DNA of 64,000 nucleotides from Diplonema papillatum (GCA_030068145.1 JAPJBO010000025.1:474501-538500); one strand, 5' to 3'; positions 31,969 to 41,400 are shown, numbered from the stretch's first letter. Notes: generated by a model not told the origin, from the sequence alone. Translations and numbers: made by a program.

Positions 31969-32093
31969 CACGGTGAGGTCCAGTCTCAGAAACTGCAGTC
32001 AAAGAGGGCGCGAGTCACACCTAAAAAGCGTGTGACACCCGCTTTTTCAACTCCAGCTTTAACTCCAGTTTCTGGGGCTCTGGACTCCACCGT
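31969..32093. mobile_element. MITE-like element, copy 4
   Basis: CACGGTGAGGTCCAGTCTCA at the left and CTGGACTCCACCGT at the right, inverted. The internal GTGTGACACCC motif matches the other copies. Confidence 0.65.
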
Positions 32094-32443
32094 CTTCACT
32101 CATAGGCCCGTCACGCAGCAGCCAGAAGGCCGGGCTGGCCTCACACAGCCCCACCTATGCATACGTATGCAGCCGTATGCGTATGCATATTTTCAAATCT
32201 GCATACGCATACGCATACGTATGCACGTATGCAGCCAGCCCAGCCCTAGGGGGGGGGCACCTTCGCGCGGATCCGTGTTTGAACCCCTTTCGGCCTCTTC
32301 CGTTCTGCCTTTCCAGTCGGGTTTTCCCTGTGTCCATCCTGCCGGGTAAGCTCCTCTGGCAAGAAGGTTGCGGCCCAATTCAGGTGTGGCGGGTAAGGGC
32401 TGCTCTCTTGTTCATCCGCGATTCCCGCCTGCGCGTGCTCACG

Positions 32444-32826
32444 ATGTGTGTGTGTGTGTTGCGGACCCGTTTTAACGTGGTGCCTCCCTTCACGAAAGTA
32501 CGACCACGCTCATATACGGCTAAGTGATGGCCGATGCACCCCCTGGCTGGGTACGGGTCTCTGTTCGCTCCTCTGTTTGTGTGATGCTTCGAGCAGCAGC
32601 TGGCTAATGCTTCGTTTGCGGCTACGCAATCGCCGCAGCGTCCTAGTCTGTGAGCTGCGCAAAAGTCCATCCGATCCGTGATGATGCTGCTTGAGGCGAC
32701 AGCAGGTCTCCGCCCCGGTAGGCTTTCTGACACACTCACTGCATCGCGGCTCCCTGTGATGCGAGCAAACCACTCCGGGGCGGGAAGTATTCACCGCGCC
32801 TTCTGGGGCCTCACGGGGGACCTCCT
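32444..32826 (-). mobile_element. 5'-truncated LINE copy
   Basis: The minus strand reads the ORF2 C-terminal Cys motif (REPRCSECVRK, ETCCRLKQHHHG) into a 3' UTR and a (AC)n tail at 32444-32460. Its 5' break at about 32826 lies 12 bp from the tail of the full-length element at 32838, a head-to-tail junction. Confidence 0.8.
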
Positions 32827-32970
32827 TTGCACTCGGTTTGTGTGTGTGTGTTGTGGACCACGTTTTTACGTGGTGCCTCCCTTCTCCGAAGTACGACCAC
32901 GCTTGTGTGTGTGTGAAATCTCAGTAATGGGTAACCCCTGAGCGGAGTCTAGCCCAGTTGCGCAATGCAC

Positions 32971-35900
32971 CTACGTTACTGCTGATGCACCAGCCGGCCG
33001 CTGGCGGTGGTTGCGACGTACACGGAAATGCAGCCTCGACTGGCATTGGTTTCCTTCTTCGTGATTTGCATGTTGCTGTCTACAGCAGGTGTCCGGGGGT
33101 ATTCGCCTTCTCGTACATGTGGTGCAGCGCGGGGCGTCATGCTTAGTACATCTTAAGGCCGCATTGACATTCCGTCTCGTTGGCGGGCGAGATCGTTGAC
33201 TGGGAGGGTCTTCTCGTCCTCTCCCCTTCCACTCTGCTGTTTCCTTCCAGGTCGCCTCGTAGTATCGCTCGGGTTGGATACTGGCTGCCCACCTTTCGTG
33301 GGCCTTGACAAACGGATTCGGGGTTGTTCCTTCCGTGTCGGATGCGCCCCGGCTCATCGATCGTAGCACTGCCTCCGTCTGCGGTGAGAGCACGGCTCGG
33401 CACGATACGCCCTGCATTACCCCACCGCCCAAGGCCGTAGCGCTCGTCACGTTCGCAACGCGTCCAGGGTGCCAGGCTGTGCCGTAAATCCGCGCGGCCG
33501 TGTTTGCTAGCCTGTGCAGGGTTCGGGCCTTTGCCAGCGCACTCCGTCTGTACGCTTCGTACTGCGCCATGACGGTGCTCACCTCTCCAGATGTCTGCTC
33601 TTGCACCTGGTCCATCGCCGCGTTGCTCAGCGCGTCGGCGTCGGTGTTGCGGTCACGCGCGACATGCTCCAGGTTGAAATTGAACCGTGGCGCGAGGGCT
33701 CCCATGGACGCCGTCGCCTGCAGGAGGTACGGCCGCAGGATCGGCTTGCACTGCGCTGTCTTCTTCATCGTGCTGATCACTACCTTCGAATCACCTCGGA
33801 CCGTTACGGGTCCTTGCACGCTCGGGGGCTGCTCCCCGAGCAAGTGCAAGCCCCCGACCAGAGCGCTAAACTCTGCCACGTTGTTGGTCGTTCGGCCTAG
33901 GGGGACGATGACCTCCGCGATCTTCTTCCCATCTTCGTATACAACCGCGCCAGCACCTGCCACAGCCAACGCGGTGCCGTTTTGCCTCGACCCGCCATCG
34001 AAGTACAGACACAAGCCCGACTGCGCTTCGCTTGGTGGGAGGATCTCCCGGGCTGTCGTTGTTTTGGTCTTCCGCATTGTGGGTGGCTGGATTCGCCGAT
34101 CCGACACGTCCGGCAGCCGTTCTCCCGTCGTGAGCTCAAAGTCGACGGCTAGCTCTAAGAACGTCACCGTGTGTTCGGATCCGATATGTGCCCAGCACAA
34201 CTTGCCGATCCACCAGTGTAGCGCCTTCCAGAGCGCCTCAGTCTGCTTCCATTGCTGCGAAACCGTCCCCACTTCGATTGTCGGCATGGATATCCTTCTC
34301 GGGCACGGTGTCGTCCATCCCCATGGATATTGGGCTAAGCGGTGGTGGCGTGACGTCTCTTGTGCTCTGTCGTCGCGTATTTGACGAGCACGCAGTACTG
34401 CAAGGAAGAAACGCTGCAGGTTTCCGACGAAAGCACACGCTCGTACATGATCCAGGGGGATCGGCTGCGCAGCCGCATCGACCCCATGCCTGTAGAGAGG
34501 CGCTATTCCGCACATGCTAAGGCAGGTTGGCCACGTTGTCCTGTCTGTGGTGACCATGCCGTGCTCTTCCCGCACATCCTTCCATGCCTCACACATCCAC
34601 CATAGGTGCGCCACCGTTTCCCCCTCTTCGTCGTTACAATACGGGCAGGGCCTTCTCTGCCCTGTGCGGCCTGTCGTGGATACTGCCCCTGCGATAATGG
34701 ACCTCAACATTCCTTGCTGGTATCCAGTGATGCCACTATCCGGCGTTTGCAGAAGGTGTCGGGTGACGCTTCCATCCACTCCATGCGCACACCCCCGCAT
34801 GTCCTCCCTCCTTCTGCACACGATGGCAAGTTGCTGGCCACGCAGAGCATGGCGCAAGTCGTGCAGCATGACTTTGGTCTCCACCTCAGTCGCGCTCGTC
34901 ACGTGGAAGCTCGTCTGCTGCGCGCTCTCGCTGACGTACAAGAGGGTTATCGGGCTGTCCCACGTCCAACCCGCTTGGTTAAGGGCTTCCTGAATCAGGC
35001 TGTGCGGCGAACCTTTTGGCAATTCGTCACGGCGCGTCCACGCCCTTTGCGCGCTCGTTCTGATGTGTTGCCACTTCTGCATCTGCCTGACCCATGCCTT
35101 TACACGTAGATACGCTGGTGCAGTGTACGGGTCAAGCCGATGTCCGTGGTGGAGCACCTGCATGACCACTTCCACCGCACGTCGGTTGGTGCCGGTCCAC
35201 AGTGCCGACATGATCAATTGGCGTAGGGTGTATGCTGTTTTGCGGTCCAACGGCATCACTGAAATTCCGTAGTAAAGCTTTGCACCAGCCGTCATGGATG
35301 CCAGCTTCTCTCGTGCCGCTGCGGGTACCGGGAGTCTCTTTACGCGTTGCAGATTTTGTACGGCGCTTCTCCTGCGCTCCTGGATCCTGCTCGACAGTTT
35401 GTGCCCCTGCCCCTTCGCGTGTAGCATCACGCCAAGGCAATCGAAGCTGTCCGCCCTTTTGTAAAACTGCGCGGGTTCCTGCGACTCGAATACGTCTGCG
35501 TGTTCCTGCCAGTCCATGACTTCGATCAGCCAACCATCTGACGTCCCGAATGAGTGACACTTCTTAGGGCACAGCGACAACCCTGTCAGGACAGTGAATC
35601 GGATTGTCTTATTTGCAATCGTCTGAAGAAGGCGGGCTTCTTTGGCGGTGGCTGTGATGTCGTCCACGTATGACCGGGGTTCCCCTTCTCGCTTCACATG
35701 CCTCATCCATACGCTGATGAGTAGCCCGATAAGGATTACACTTATCGCGCATCCTTGCATGATGCCATTCGTAGGGGTGAAGCCCTCTCCCACTGTGCCA
35801 TTCACCTTGAAATGTCGGCGCATCTGTTTATACGCGGCTTCTAATGCTCGAAGTACCATCGCGTTGAAGCCCAGCCTTTTTGCTAGCTGCATTGTGACAC

Positions 35901-38616
35901 CTATCGGCACTGTATCAAAGCACTTCTTGAAGTCGAAGGCTATTCCAAAAAGGGGGCGTCCGGTAATCCGCGCCTCCTCCAATTCCGCCGCCAGGTGCCA
36001 GAATAGATCTTCTGTGCTGTGTCCGGGCCGACAACCATGCAATCCTTCCGGTGCTAGCTCTTCCATCCATTTTTGCGCTTCTTTGGCCCTTACTGCTGCC
36101 CAAACCCTGTATAGCACCGGTGCAACCGAGATCGGGCGCTGAGACAGCGGGTCACCCGTGCTGTCAGGTTTCGGAATGAGGGAGATTAGTGCATGCATGA
36201 GATCCTCCGGCCACTCGCCTTGCCCCTCCACGTCATTCAGTACCTGCACAAACCCATTCAGAATGTCATTTGGCAGTTGTTGCAATTCGTGGATCCTCCA
36301 CCCATGCATTCCTGCCGAGGCCGACTTCTTCATCTTTGCCAACACTGCCCTCACGTCCTTCACCGTGATCGGCTCGCACTGCATCTCCACTCTGTCCGGG
36401 AGTATGGACTCGTACGTTCGCATAAAGCGCTCCCAACATGGCTCCTCCTGTCGCGTGTATTTATTGAAGATTCCTCCCCACGCACCATCGCTGCGCAGCA
36501 TTCCGTCGATCTCCTTCGCATTCGCCGTAAGGGTTTTGTCTTCTCGTCTCATAAATAGCAACGGAGCGGTGTAGCGGTCAGCAACATGGGCGAATACGAG
36601 CCCCCCACCATGCATCCATGCCTCCTGCATCTTATGCGCCCACTGCGATCTCCTGTGCCGTTTGAGTGCGGCGAACGCCGCCTTTTGAGTCCCCTCGAGG
36701 TCGGCTAATGTACTCTGCAGCGTCTGTAACTCGGTAAATGCGCTGGAGGTCACAGCTTCTGCAACGGATTTTGGGATGTAGCCCCTGATAACCCTCCTCC
36801 GCGCGGCGTCTCTCGCGTGTTCTTCCCGTCTTGTGAGCGGGTATGGCACGTCCGCCCTTAAGCGCTCGTGCCCGACCTGCACTAGCGTTCGGAGATGCCC
36901 CAGCAGTTCGTCTCGTGCACGTGTCTGCTTCGTGGACGCTCCTCTTACCGACTGTGGTTGGAACTTTGTAGCCAGCCGGGAGTCAGTGACTACTCGTCCT
37001 CCTCGTCCCGTGTACATCCCCGTAGGCAATACTAGATCTTTGCCGTGCAACTTCACTAAGTATTGTTCGGCACACTGCGATAGCTGTTTTAGACTGTGTG
37101 TCCCCCATCGCGTTTCCTTTGCTCTCTTGGCCAGTGCCTCGAGGTCGTCTCTCTCGTTCTGCTTCAACTTAGGTCTTTCTCGCGGGAAAGCGGCCGGGAG
37201 TATGGCGCGGCTGCTCTGTTCCCGGAATGCCTGCTGGCGGAGATTTACGTACAGCGGCGAGTGCGTGTGGAACTTGCTGCTCTCTCTCGCAACAGTCATT
37301 ACCGTGTCAACGGCCGGTGCTGCACATGAGTTTGCGAGGCATAAGTCAATCCGACTTCCTTCTAACGCGTTCGGTGCCCAGCATGTGTTCGGCGGTATTT
37401 CACCACGTCCTCCAGCGTACGCAGCTGCCACGTCCACCCACCTCCCGGAACGACATGCTGCCGCTAGCACCGGACTCGACTCTGTTGTGCAATTGAGGTC
37501 ACCGAGCACCAATACCGGCACCTGTCCCAGCCCCGCTGCAACGCCTAACACCTCCGATAGGAGCTGTTCCCTTTCTTGCTGCACCTGCGTGCTGCTACCA
37601 GACTGCCCATACACGGAGAAAATGTGCATGGCTGTCTTCCCACAATCCAGGGCCACGGCTACTTGCACAACGCGTGTCGATGCGACAATTTTCTTCTCAC
37701 ATTCTTCCACTGGGGTCACTCGCTGCGCTGTGAGGTGCTGCCTTGTCAGGACCGCCACTCCTCCAGGCTTTCTTTGCGTCTTTCCATCCCTTCCTACCAC
37801 CATTTCTACATCGTTTCCCCAGTACACGTCCCACCCGTATGCTGCCAGTAGCGAACACATGTAAGCTTTTTCATGTTTCGTTACCCGCGTTTCTTGAACT
37901 ACGATGATGTCCGCTACGAGCCGGGCTACTTCCAGTAGCTTTTCGGTGTCTAGGGACGTGACGTTGATCGTGACAATGACCAATGCACCGCTGTCCGCCG
38001 TGGCTACCATACTTACTGTTCGCCGCATGGGTGTCGCTGGGGGGTCGGCAGGTAGAGCAGGTTGTGTTCGTGCTGCTAGAGATTCTTGGCTCGGAATCGG
38101 GACTACCCCATCTGTTGATCGCTGGAGCTTCTCCCGCATCCGGCTCGTGACTAGCAGGATATCGTAGTGTTCCCTCCTGTACGTTACGGTTAGGACTTTG
38201 GAGGGAGCTGCTCCTCTGCCGTACCTTGCGATCGACTTTCTGCTTCCTGCGGCGTCCAAGACCCATATTGCGGCATCGAGGATTTCTGCCGCTGCCTGCA
38301 GGCACCAATGATCCCCGTACGTTGTCCGTTCTTCCATGTGGTCCAGGTATTCGTCATACGTTTGACGGTCTCTCTCATCCTCGGGACAAAACATCCCACG
38401 GTACTCGTCGTTGTTCCGCAGCCATCCCACCACTTGCTGTCTCAGCGTGGCTGCCGACCGATCTTTCATGCACCGCGCTAGCGACGCGAACATACACGCG
38501 CCATCCTGTGCAACCGGTAGGACCACTGCCCCCAGCCGGCTCGCTGCGTCTCGAAGCCACGTGTTGGCTTCTTCGATTACTTGGAGGGGGTCCTGTCCGG
38601 GCCCTCCTCCCCTCAT
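32971..38616 (-). CDS. LINE ORF2: OTU protease, APE endonuclease, RT, RNase H
   Basis: 1881 residues. Residues 1-165 are an OTU-type cysteine protease: D38-G-A-C41 and H150 in RREHYDIL fit the catalytic Cys/His pair. Residues about 205-460 are an APE-type endonuclease (VTINVTSL, VVQETR, LVLGDLN, SRIDLCL; the final SDH motif is THS). The reverse transcriptase covers about 680-1000, with FDFKKCFD and YVDD near 983. A CPYC-x8-H-x4-C zinc knuckle follows near 1322. RNase H (about 1530-1650) shows YFDGGS, NNVAEFSAL, RGDSK and DRNTDADAL. A C-terminal Cys/His cluster (about 1820-1860, CTKH...CTTC...CCRQQH) precedes GASAVT. Target-primed reverse transcription is expected; the OTU module may cut polyproteins or remove ubiquitin. 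Confidence 0.93.
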   Translation of the reverse strand: MRGGGPGQDPLQVIEEANTWLRDAASRLGAVVLPVAQDGACMFASLARCMKDRSAATLRQQVVGWLRNNDEYRGMFCPEDERDRQTYDEYLDHMEERTTYGDHWCLQAAAEILDAAIWVLDAAGSRKSIARYGRGAAPSKVLTVTYRREHYDILLVTSRMREKLQRSTDGVVPIPSQESLAARTQPALPADPPATPMRRTVSMVATADSGALVIVTINVTSLDTEKLLEVARLVADIIVVQETRVTKHEKAYMCSLLAAYGWDVYWGNDVEMVVGRDGKTQRKPGGVAVLTRQHLTAQRVTPVEECEKKIVASTRVVQVAVALDCGKTAMHIFSVYGQSGSSTQVQQEREQLLSEVLGVAAGLGQVPVLVLGDLNCTTESSPVLAAACRSGRWVDVAAAYAGGRGEIPPNTCWAPNALEGSRIDLCLANSCAAPAVDTVMTVARESSKFHTHSPLYVNLRQQAFREQSSRAILPAAFPRERPKLKQNERDDLEALAKRAKETRWGTHSLKQLSQCAEQYLVKLHGKDLVLPTGMYTGRGGRVVTDSRLATKFQPQSVRGASTKQTRARDELLGHLRTLVQVGHERLRADVPYPLTRREEHARDAARRRVIRGYIPKSVAEAVTSSAFTELQTLQSTLADLEGTQKAAFAALKRHRRSQWAHKMQEAWMHGGGLVFAHVADRYTAPLLFMRREDKTLTANAKEIDGMLRSDGAWGGIFNKYTRQEEPCWERFMRTYESILPDRVEMQCEPITVKDVRAVLAKMKKSASAGMHGWRIHELQQLPNDILNGFVQVLNDVEGQGEWPEDLMHALISLIPKPDSTGDPLSQRPISVAPVLYRVWAAVRAKEAQKWMEELAPEGLHGCRPGHSTEDLFWHLAAELEEARITGRPLFGIAFDFKKCFDTVPIGVTMQLAKRLGFNAMVLRALEAAYKQMRRHFKVNGTVGEGFTPTNGIMQGCAISVILIGLLISVWMRHVKREGEPRSYVDDITATAKEARLLQTIANKTIRFTVLTGLSLCPKKCHSFGTSDGWLIEVMDWQEHADVFESQEPAQFYKRADSFDCLGVMLHAKGQGHKLSSRIQERRRSAVQNLQRVKRLPVPAAAREKLASMTAGAKLYYGISVMPLDRKTAYTLRQLIMSALWTGTNRRAVEVVMQVLHHGHRLDPYTAPAYLRVKAWVRQMQKWQHIRTSAQRAWTRRDELPKGSPHSLIQEALNQAGWTWDSPITLLYVSESAQQTSFHVTSATEVETKVMLHDLRHALRGQQLAIVCRRREDMRGCAHGVDGSVTRHLLQTPDSGITGYQQGMLRSIIAGAVSTTGRTGQRRPCPYCNDEEGETVAHLWWMCEAWKDVREEHGMVTTDRTTWPTCLSMCGIAPLYRHGVDAAAQPIPLDHVRACAFVGNLQRFFLAVLRARQIRDDRAQETSRHHRLAQYPWGWTTPCPRRISMPTIEVGTVSQQWKQTEALWKALHWWIGKLCWAHIGSEHTVTFLELAVDFELTTGERLPDVSDRRIQPPTMRKTKTTTAREILPPSEAQSGLCLYFDGGSRQNGTALAVAGAGAVVYEDGKKIAEVIVPLGRTTNNVAEFSALVGGLHLLGEQPPSVQGPVTVRGDSKVVISTMKKTAQCKPILRPYLLQATASMGALAPRFNFNLEHVARDRNTDADALSNAAMDQVQEQTSGEVSTVMAQYEAYRRSALAKARTLHRLANTAARIYGTAWHPGRVANVTSATALGGGVMQGVSCRAVLSPQTEAVLRSMSRGASDTEGTTPNPFVKAHERWAASIQPERYYEATWKETAEWKGRGREDPPSQRSRPPTRRNVNAALRCTKHDAPRCTTCTRRRIPPDTCCRQQHANHEEGNQCQSRLHFRVRRNHRQRPAGASAVT

Positions 38617-38889
38617 CCATGCTCTACTGCACTTTCTACCACGGGTCTCTGCTGGGTGCCTATACCTGGCAGCTTGCCATGTTTTTACAAAAACATAAAC
38701 ACGCGTCCCTCCGGTAGCGTAGGTGTTGGAGCTGTTGTCGCCGCTGATGTTGATTGATGAAACTGATAAAATTGAAGACGACGTTGATGATGGAGGTGGT
38801 GATGGTGATGGTGATCGTGATGATGATGAGGGCGATGATGATACTACGGGGGCGGTCCCGGAAGCTAGCTTTGTAAAAGTTACCGGCAG

Positions 38890-40377
38890 TCATATCTTTT
38901 GGCGCATTTGCTCCGGTAGTCGCCCCCCCTGCGTGACGCCGTTCGAGTACGCCACCGTCCATGTGCCGTCTGCCGCCTGCCCCTTGAGGGCGGCTTCGTA
39001 CCACCTGTCGTCTGTGTGCTGCGCCTCCACCATGTCCCCTACTTCCCACCGGCCGCCCCTACATGAGGATGGGGTCGATGGCGGTGCGCCCTCACTGTCG
39101 CTCCCGTCAGTTGCCCAATCCACGACGCTCGGGCTCTCGCTGCTGTCCTCAGAGTCCTGCGCCAGGCGCAGCTTTGCCTTGGCTGGCGTTCCCTCTGCTG
39201 ATCGGGATGCCTCCCGCTTCGTTGCGACCTTAGGCCGCGGCTGGTTCGTGTCACGCTGCTGTCGTTTCTGCAGCTCCCGGACGTGTTGCTGCTCGTGCTT
39301 ATCCCACTGTTCCTGCTGCTCCTGTTGCACCCGTCCTCGCTCCTGCTCCTCTGCCGTGACCAGCTGCTCCTGTCGTCCCTGCAGATCCTGCTCCCGGACG
39401 CGTTGCTGCTCCTGTTCGCTTCGGCTTTCCCGCTGCAGGTGCACCAATTGTTGTAGCATCTCATGTTGCAACTGCTGCTGGCGTTCCTGACGCTGCTCCT
39501 GCTCGGCCATCCACCGTTGCTGGCGCGTCGTTTGCTCCTGTTGTTGCTTCTGTTGCTGCTCGTGTTGCTGGCCGATTAGCTTTTGAAGATCAGTAAGGAA
39601 CGCAGTTTGTGTTGTTCCCAGTGTTTCTGCGTGGTGTACGATCGCCTCTTCCAGTCGGCGGTCCACTCTTTCGGTCAGGCGTCGCTCCATCTCGGCAAGT
39701 TCCTTCTTCAAGTGAGCTAGCTGTGTCGCCCGTGGTGGCGACGCAGCTGCCTGTCCGGGTACTGGAACCGTTGCCGTCGCTGGTGCCGGTGCTGACGTTG
39801 CTTCTGGTGCTGCCCGTGCCGCTGCGACCGACGCCGGCGCCGAAGCTGACGCGGGCGTCTGGTTCCCGTCTACCCACGTTGTATTCGCCCTGATGGGTGC
39901 GGCCGTTGTTCTCTCTCCTTTCTGTTCCCGCCACTCGCGCTCCAACTGCAGCCCTCTCTCCCACCTGCGTACCCCTTCCTCTCGCCCGCAGAAGTCCAAG
40001 AACTCTTTCTTGGTGTACTTCTCCCGCTTGTTCCTCGCGGTGGGGTCTGGGACTCGGCTGATGGGTGGTGGTGACGGTCTGATGGTGCACGTCCCACCCT
40101 CGCGCAGCTTGAACTCCGTGGCCGGCGGAGCTCCGGCTGCTCGCACCACTAATACACGCCCATTCCGGGGCAGTGCTACGACCTCGGCATCCCAAGGGAG
40201 CTGCTGCAGGAGGGACGTTGCTGCCTCCCTCCTGGTTCCTTCCGGTAGCGCTTTGATGTCGTACAGCGACATCGTTCTCCTCACGAGTGTGATTATGGGG
40301 AGGGTTGGGTCCGGCTGTTGGCTGGTGCTCGCACCATTGACCGGGGGAGCCGCGTGGAGGCCGCCGGACCCTGCCAT
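38890..40377 (-). CDS. LINE ORF1: coiled coil with Tudor/Agenet-like C-terminus
   Basis: 495 residues. The N-terminal third is Pro/Ala-rich with a small folded-looking region (PWDAEVVALPRNGRVLVVRA). A long Gln/Glu/Arg coiled coil runs from about 215 to 395 and probably mediates oligomerisation, as in other LINE ORF1 proteins. There is no visible RRM or CCHC knuckle. An acidic linker follows, then a C-terminal module GDMVEAQHTDDRWYEAALKG with WTVAYSNGVTQ, matching the Tudor/Agenet beta-barrel pattern that binds methylated Lys or Arg. That would be an unusual chromatin-reading function for ORF1. ORF2 lies 273 bp downstream in the same orientation. Confidence 0.8.
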   Translation of the reverse strand: MAGSGGLHAAPPVNGASTSQQPDPTLPIITLVRRTMSLYDIKALPEGTRREAATSLLQQLPWDAEVVALPRNGRVLVVRAAGAPPATEFKLREGGTCTIRPSPPPISRVPDPTARNKREKYTKKEFLDFCGREEGVRRWERGLQLEREWREQKGERTTAAPIRANTTWVDGNQTPASASAPASVAAARAAPEATSAPAPATATVPVPGQAAASPPRATQLAHLKKELAEMERRLTERVDRRLEEAIVHHAETLGTTQTAFLTDLQKLIGQQHEQQQKQQQEQTTRQQRWMAEQEQRQERQQQLQHEMLQQLVHLQRESRSEQEQQRVREQDLQGRQEQLVTAEEQERGRVQQEQQEQWDKHEQQHVRELQKRQQRDTNQPRPKVATKREASRSAEGTPAKAKLRLAQDSEDSSESPSVVDWATDGSDSEGAPPSTPSSCRGGRWEVGDMVEAQHTDDRWYEAALKGQAADGTWTVAYSNGVTQGGRLPEQMRQKI

Positions 40378-40433
40378 TATATTGTTGTCTTCGGTATATT
40401 TTTGGCTTTCGTGTTCCCTCTCAATTCCCCCCT

Positions 40434-40502
40434 TGTGTGTGTGTGTGTGTGTGTGTTAAGAACCTATTTTAACGTGGCACCCCTCTTAGCGAGAGTGCGT
40501 CC
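40434..40502 (-). mobile_element. LINE 3' stub (variant subfamily)
   Basis: Only about 45 bp of 3' UTR plus the (GT)n tract. The sequence TAAGAACCTATTTTAACGTG with TTAGCGAGAGTGCGTC differs from the main subfamily and matches the copy at 57602. Confidence 0.7.
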
Positions 40503-40504
40503 AC

Positions 40505-40650
40505 GTGTGTGTGTGTGTGTGTGTGCGTGTTGCGGACCGTTTTAGCGTGGTGCCTCTTCTTTCACGTTAACGCAAATGCTCCCCCAAGTGCTGTGCATGG
40601 GAGTCTGTGTTCTTCCGTGGGTGATGCCTTTGGCAGCAATGCACGATCTC
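40505..40650 (-). mobile_element. 5'-truncated LINE copy
   Basis: GT tract at 40505-40530, then GTTGCGGACCGTTTTAGCGT of the main subfamily 3' UTR and a short ORF2 end (minus frame ending GGAFALT, a diverged GASAVT). Third head-to-tail junction in the cluster. Confidence 0.65.
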
Positions 40651-40728
40651 CCGGCCGTCTGGGTGTGTGTATGGGTGTGGGTTGGGCGAAACAGTGGGGC
40701 CTGCGTTTTGTCTGTTTTTTGCCTTGCT

Positions 40729-40852
40729 GCGGCACGCCGCCGTCGGAGCCGCCGACGCCGTCCGCGGCTACTACCTCTCGTCCTCCGGCGCGTTGGGCTG
40801 CATCAACGCGCACCGGAGGCTCCTGCAGGCCTGCGTTTTGTCTGTTTGTTAG
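40729..40852 (+). pseudogene. Fragment of the 41645 gene, upstream copy 1
   Basis: GCCGCCGACGCCGTCCGCGG and GGCTCCTGCAGGCCTGCGTT match the gene at about 42117-42225, with an internal deletion (the AGTCTCCGCGCAGAGGAAGA part is missing) and a Gly-to-Tyr type change. It is followed at once by repeat family B. Confidence 0.8.
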
Positions 40853-41025
40853 TACTAACAATCTTTTGGGTTGCCCTTCAATGTATCGTGCAGGCTAAAA
40901 AGACGTAGGCAGCGTGTTTTGGTGGTTGATCAGAATTCCTTACCTGAATACACACACAGGGCAAATAACAAGTGGGAAAAACGATCAACCGGCACGCACA
41001 AACAAAACGACGCGCCTGTCTTTTT
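40852..41025 (-). repeat. Dispersed repeat family B, copy 3 (inverted)
   Basis: Inverse match of 12829-12989. It separates two fragments of the same gene, so it either inserted between them or took part in their duplication. Confidence 0.7.
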
Positions 41026-41029
41026 GCTT

Positions 41030-41186
41030 TGCTGCGGCACGCCGCCGGCGGAGCCGCCGACGCCGTCCGCGGCGACTAACCTCTCGTCCCCCGGCGCGTT
41101 CGGCTGCAGTCTCCGCGCAGAGGAAGACGACGCGCACCGGAGGCTCCTGCAGGCCTGCACTGCCGCGGCGCAAGCCCTCTGCAAAG
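41030..41186 (+). pseudogene. Fragment of the 41645 gene, upstream copy 2
   Basis: Better preserved than copy 1: GCCGCCGACGCCGTCCGCGG through GGAGGCTCCTGCAGGCCTGC matches 42105-42225, but GACTACCTC has become GACTAACCTC, which breaks the frame. Confidence 0.8.
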
Positions 41187-41324
41187 CAATCGCCTTGCAT
41201 CGGGATCTAGGGGCTTTGTGTCATTTCCTCAACGTAAAAAAAGGAGGTCGAAAGACACAAATGACTTGACGTACATCGCAATAAAACGCAAAAAAGAGTG
41301 GTGGCCGTGTGTTGGTTAGTTGGG

Positions 41325-41400
41325 TCATAAGGAGGTCATAAAGAGGTCATATCATGCAGGGTCAAAAGTTTGTGTCTTTTTTCGACGGGGAGGAAAACAC
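41325..41400. repeat. Inverted partner of the repeat at 4375-4438
   Basis: GGTCATATCATGCAGGGTCA followed by AAAGTTTGTGTCTTTTT is the reverse complement of the plus-strand segment near 4386-4425, with moderate divergence. Confidence 0.55.

Larger units (their letters stand above)
32838..40430 (-). mobile_element. Full-length non-LTR retrotransposon (LINE)
   Basis: About 7.6 kb on the minus strand: short 5' leader, ORF1 (40377-38890), a 273-bp spacer rich in ATC/ACC triplets, ORF2 (38616-32971), a 3' UTR with AGCGTGGTCGTACTT, and an (AC)n tail at 32838-32853. Both ORFs are open, so the copy is young and may still be able to move. The 5' boundary abuts the (GT)n tail of another copy at 40434. 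Domain content (OTU, APE, RT, RNase H) places it among APE-type LINEs with RNase H; a relationship to RandI/Dualen-like elements, which I recall as carrying extra protease domains, is possible but no restriction-like endonuclease is seen here. Confidence 0.93.

Noticed and set aside
33500..34384. Plus-strand frames across 33.1-38.6 kb
   Set aside because: All are antisense shadows of the LINE ORF2, whose domain order is unmistakable.
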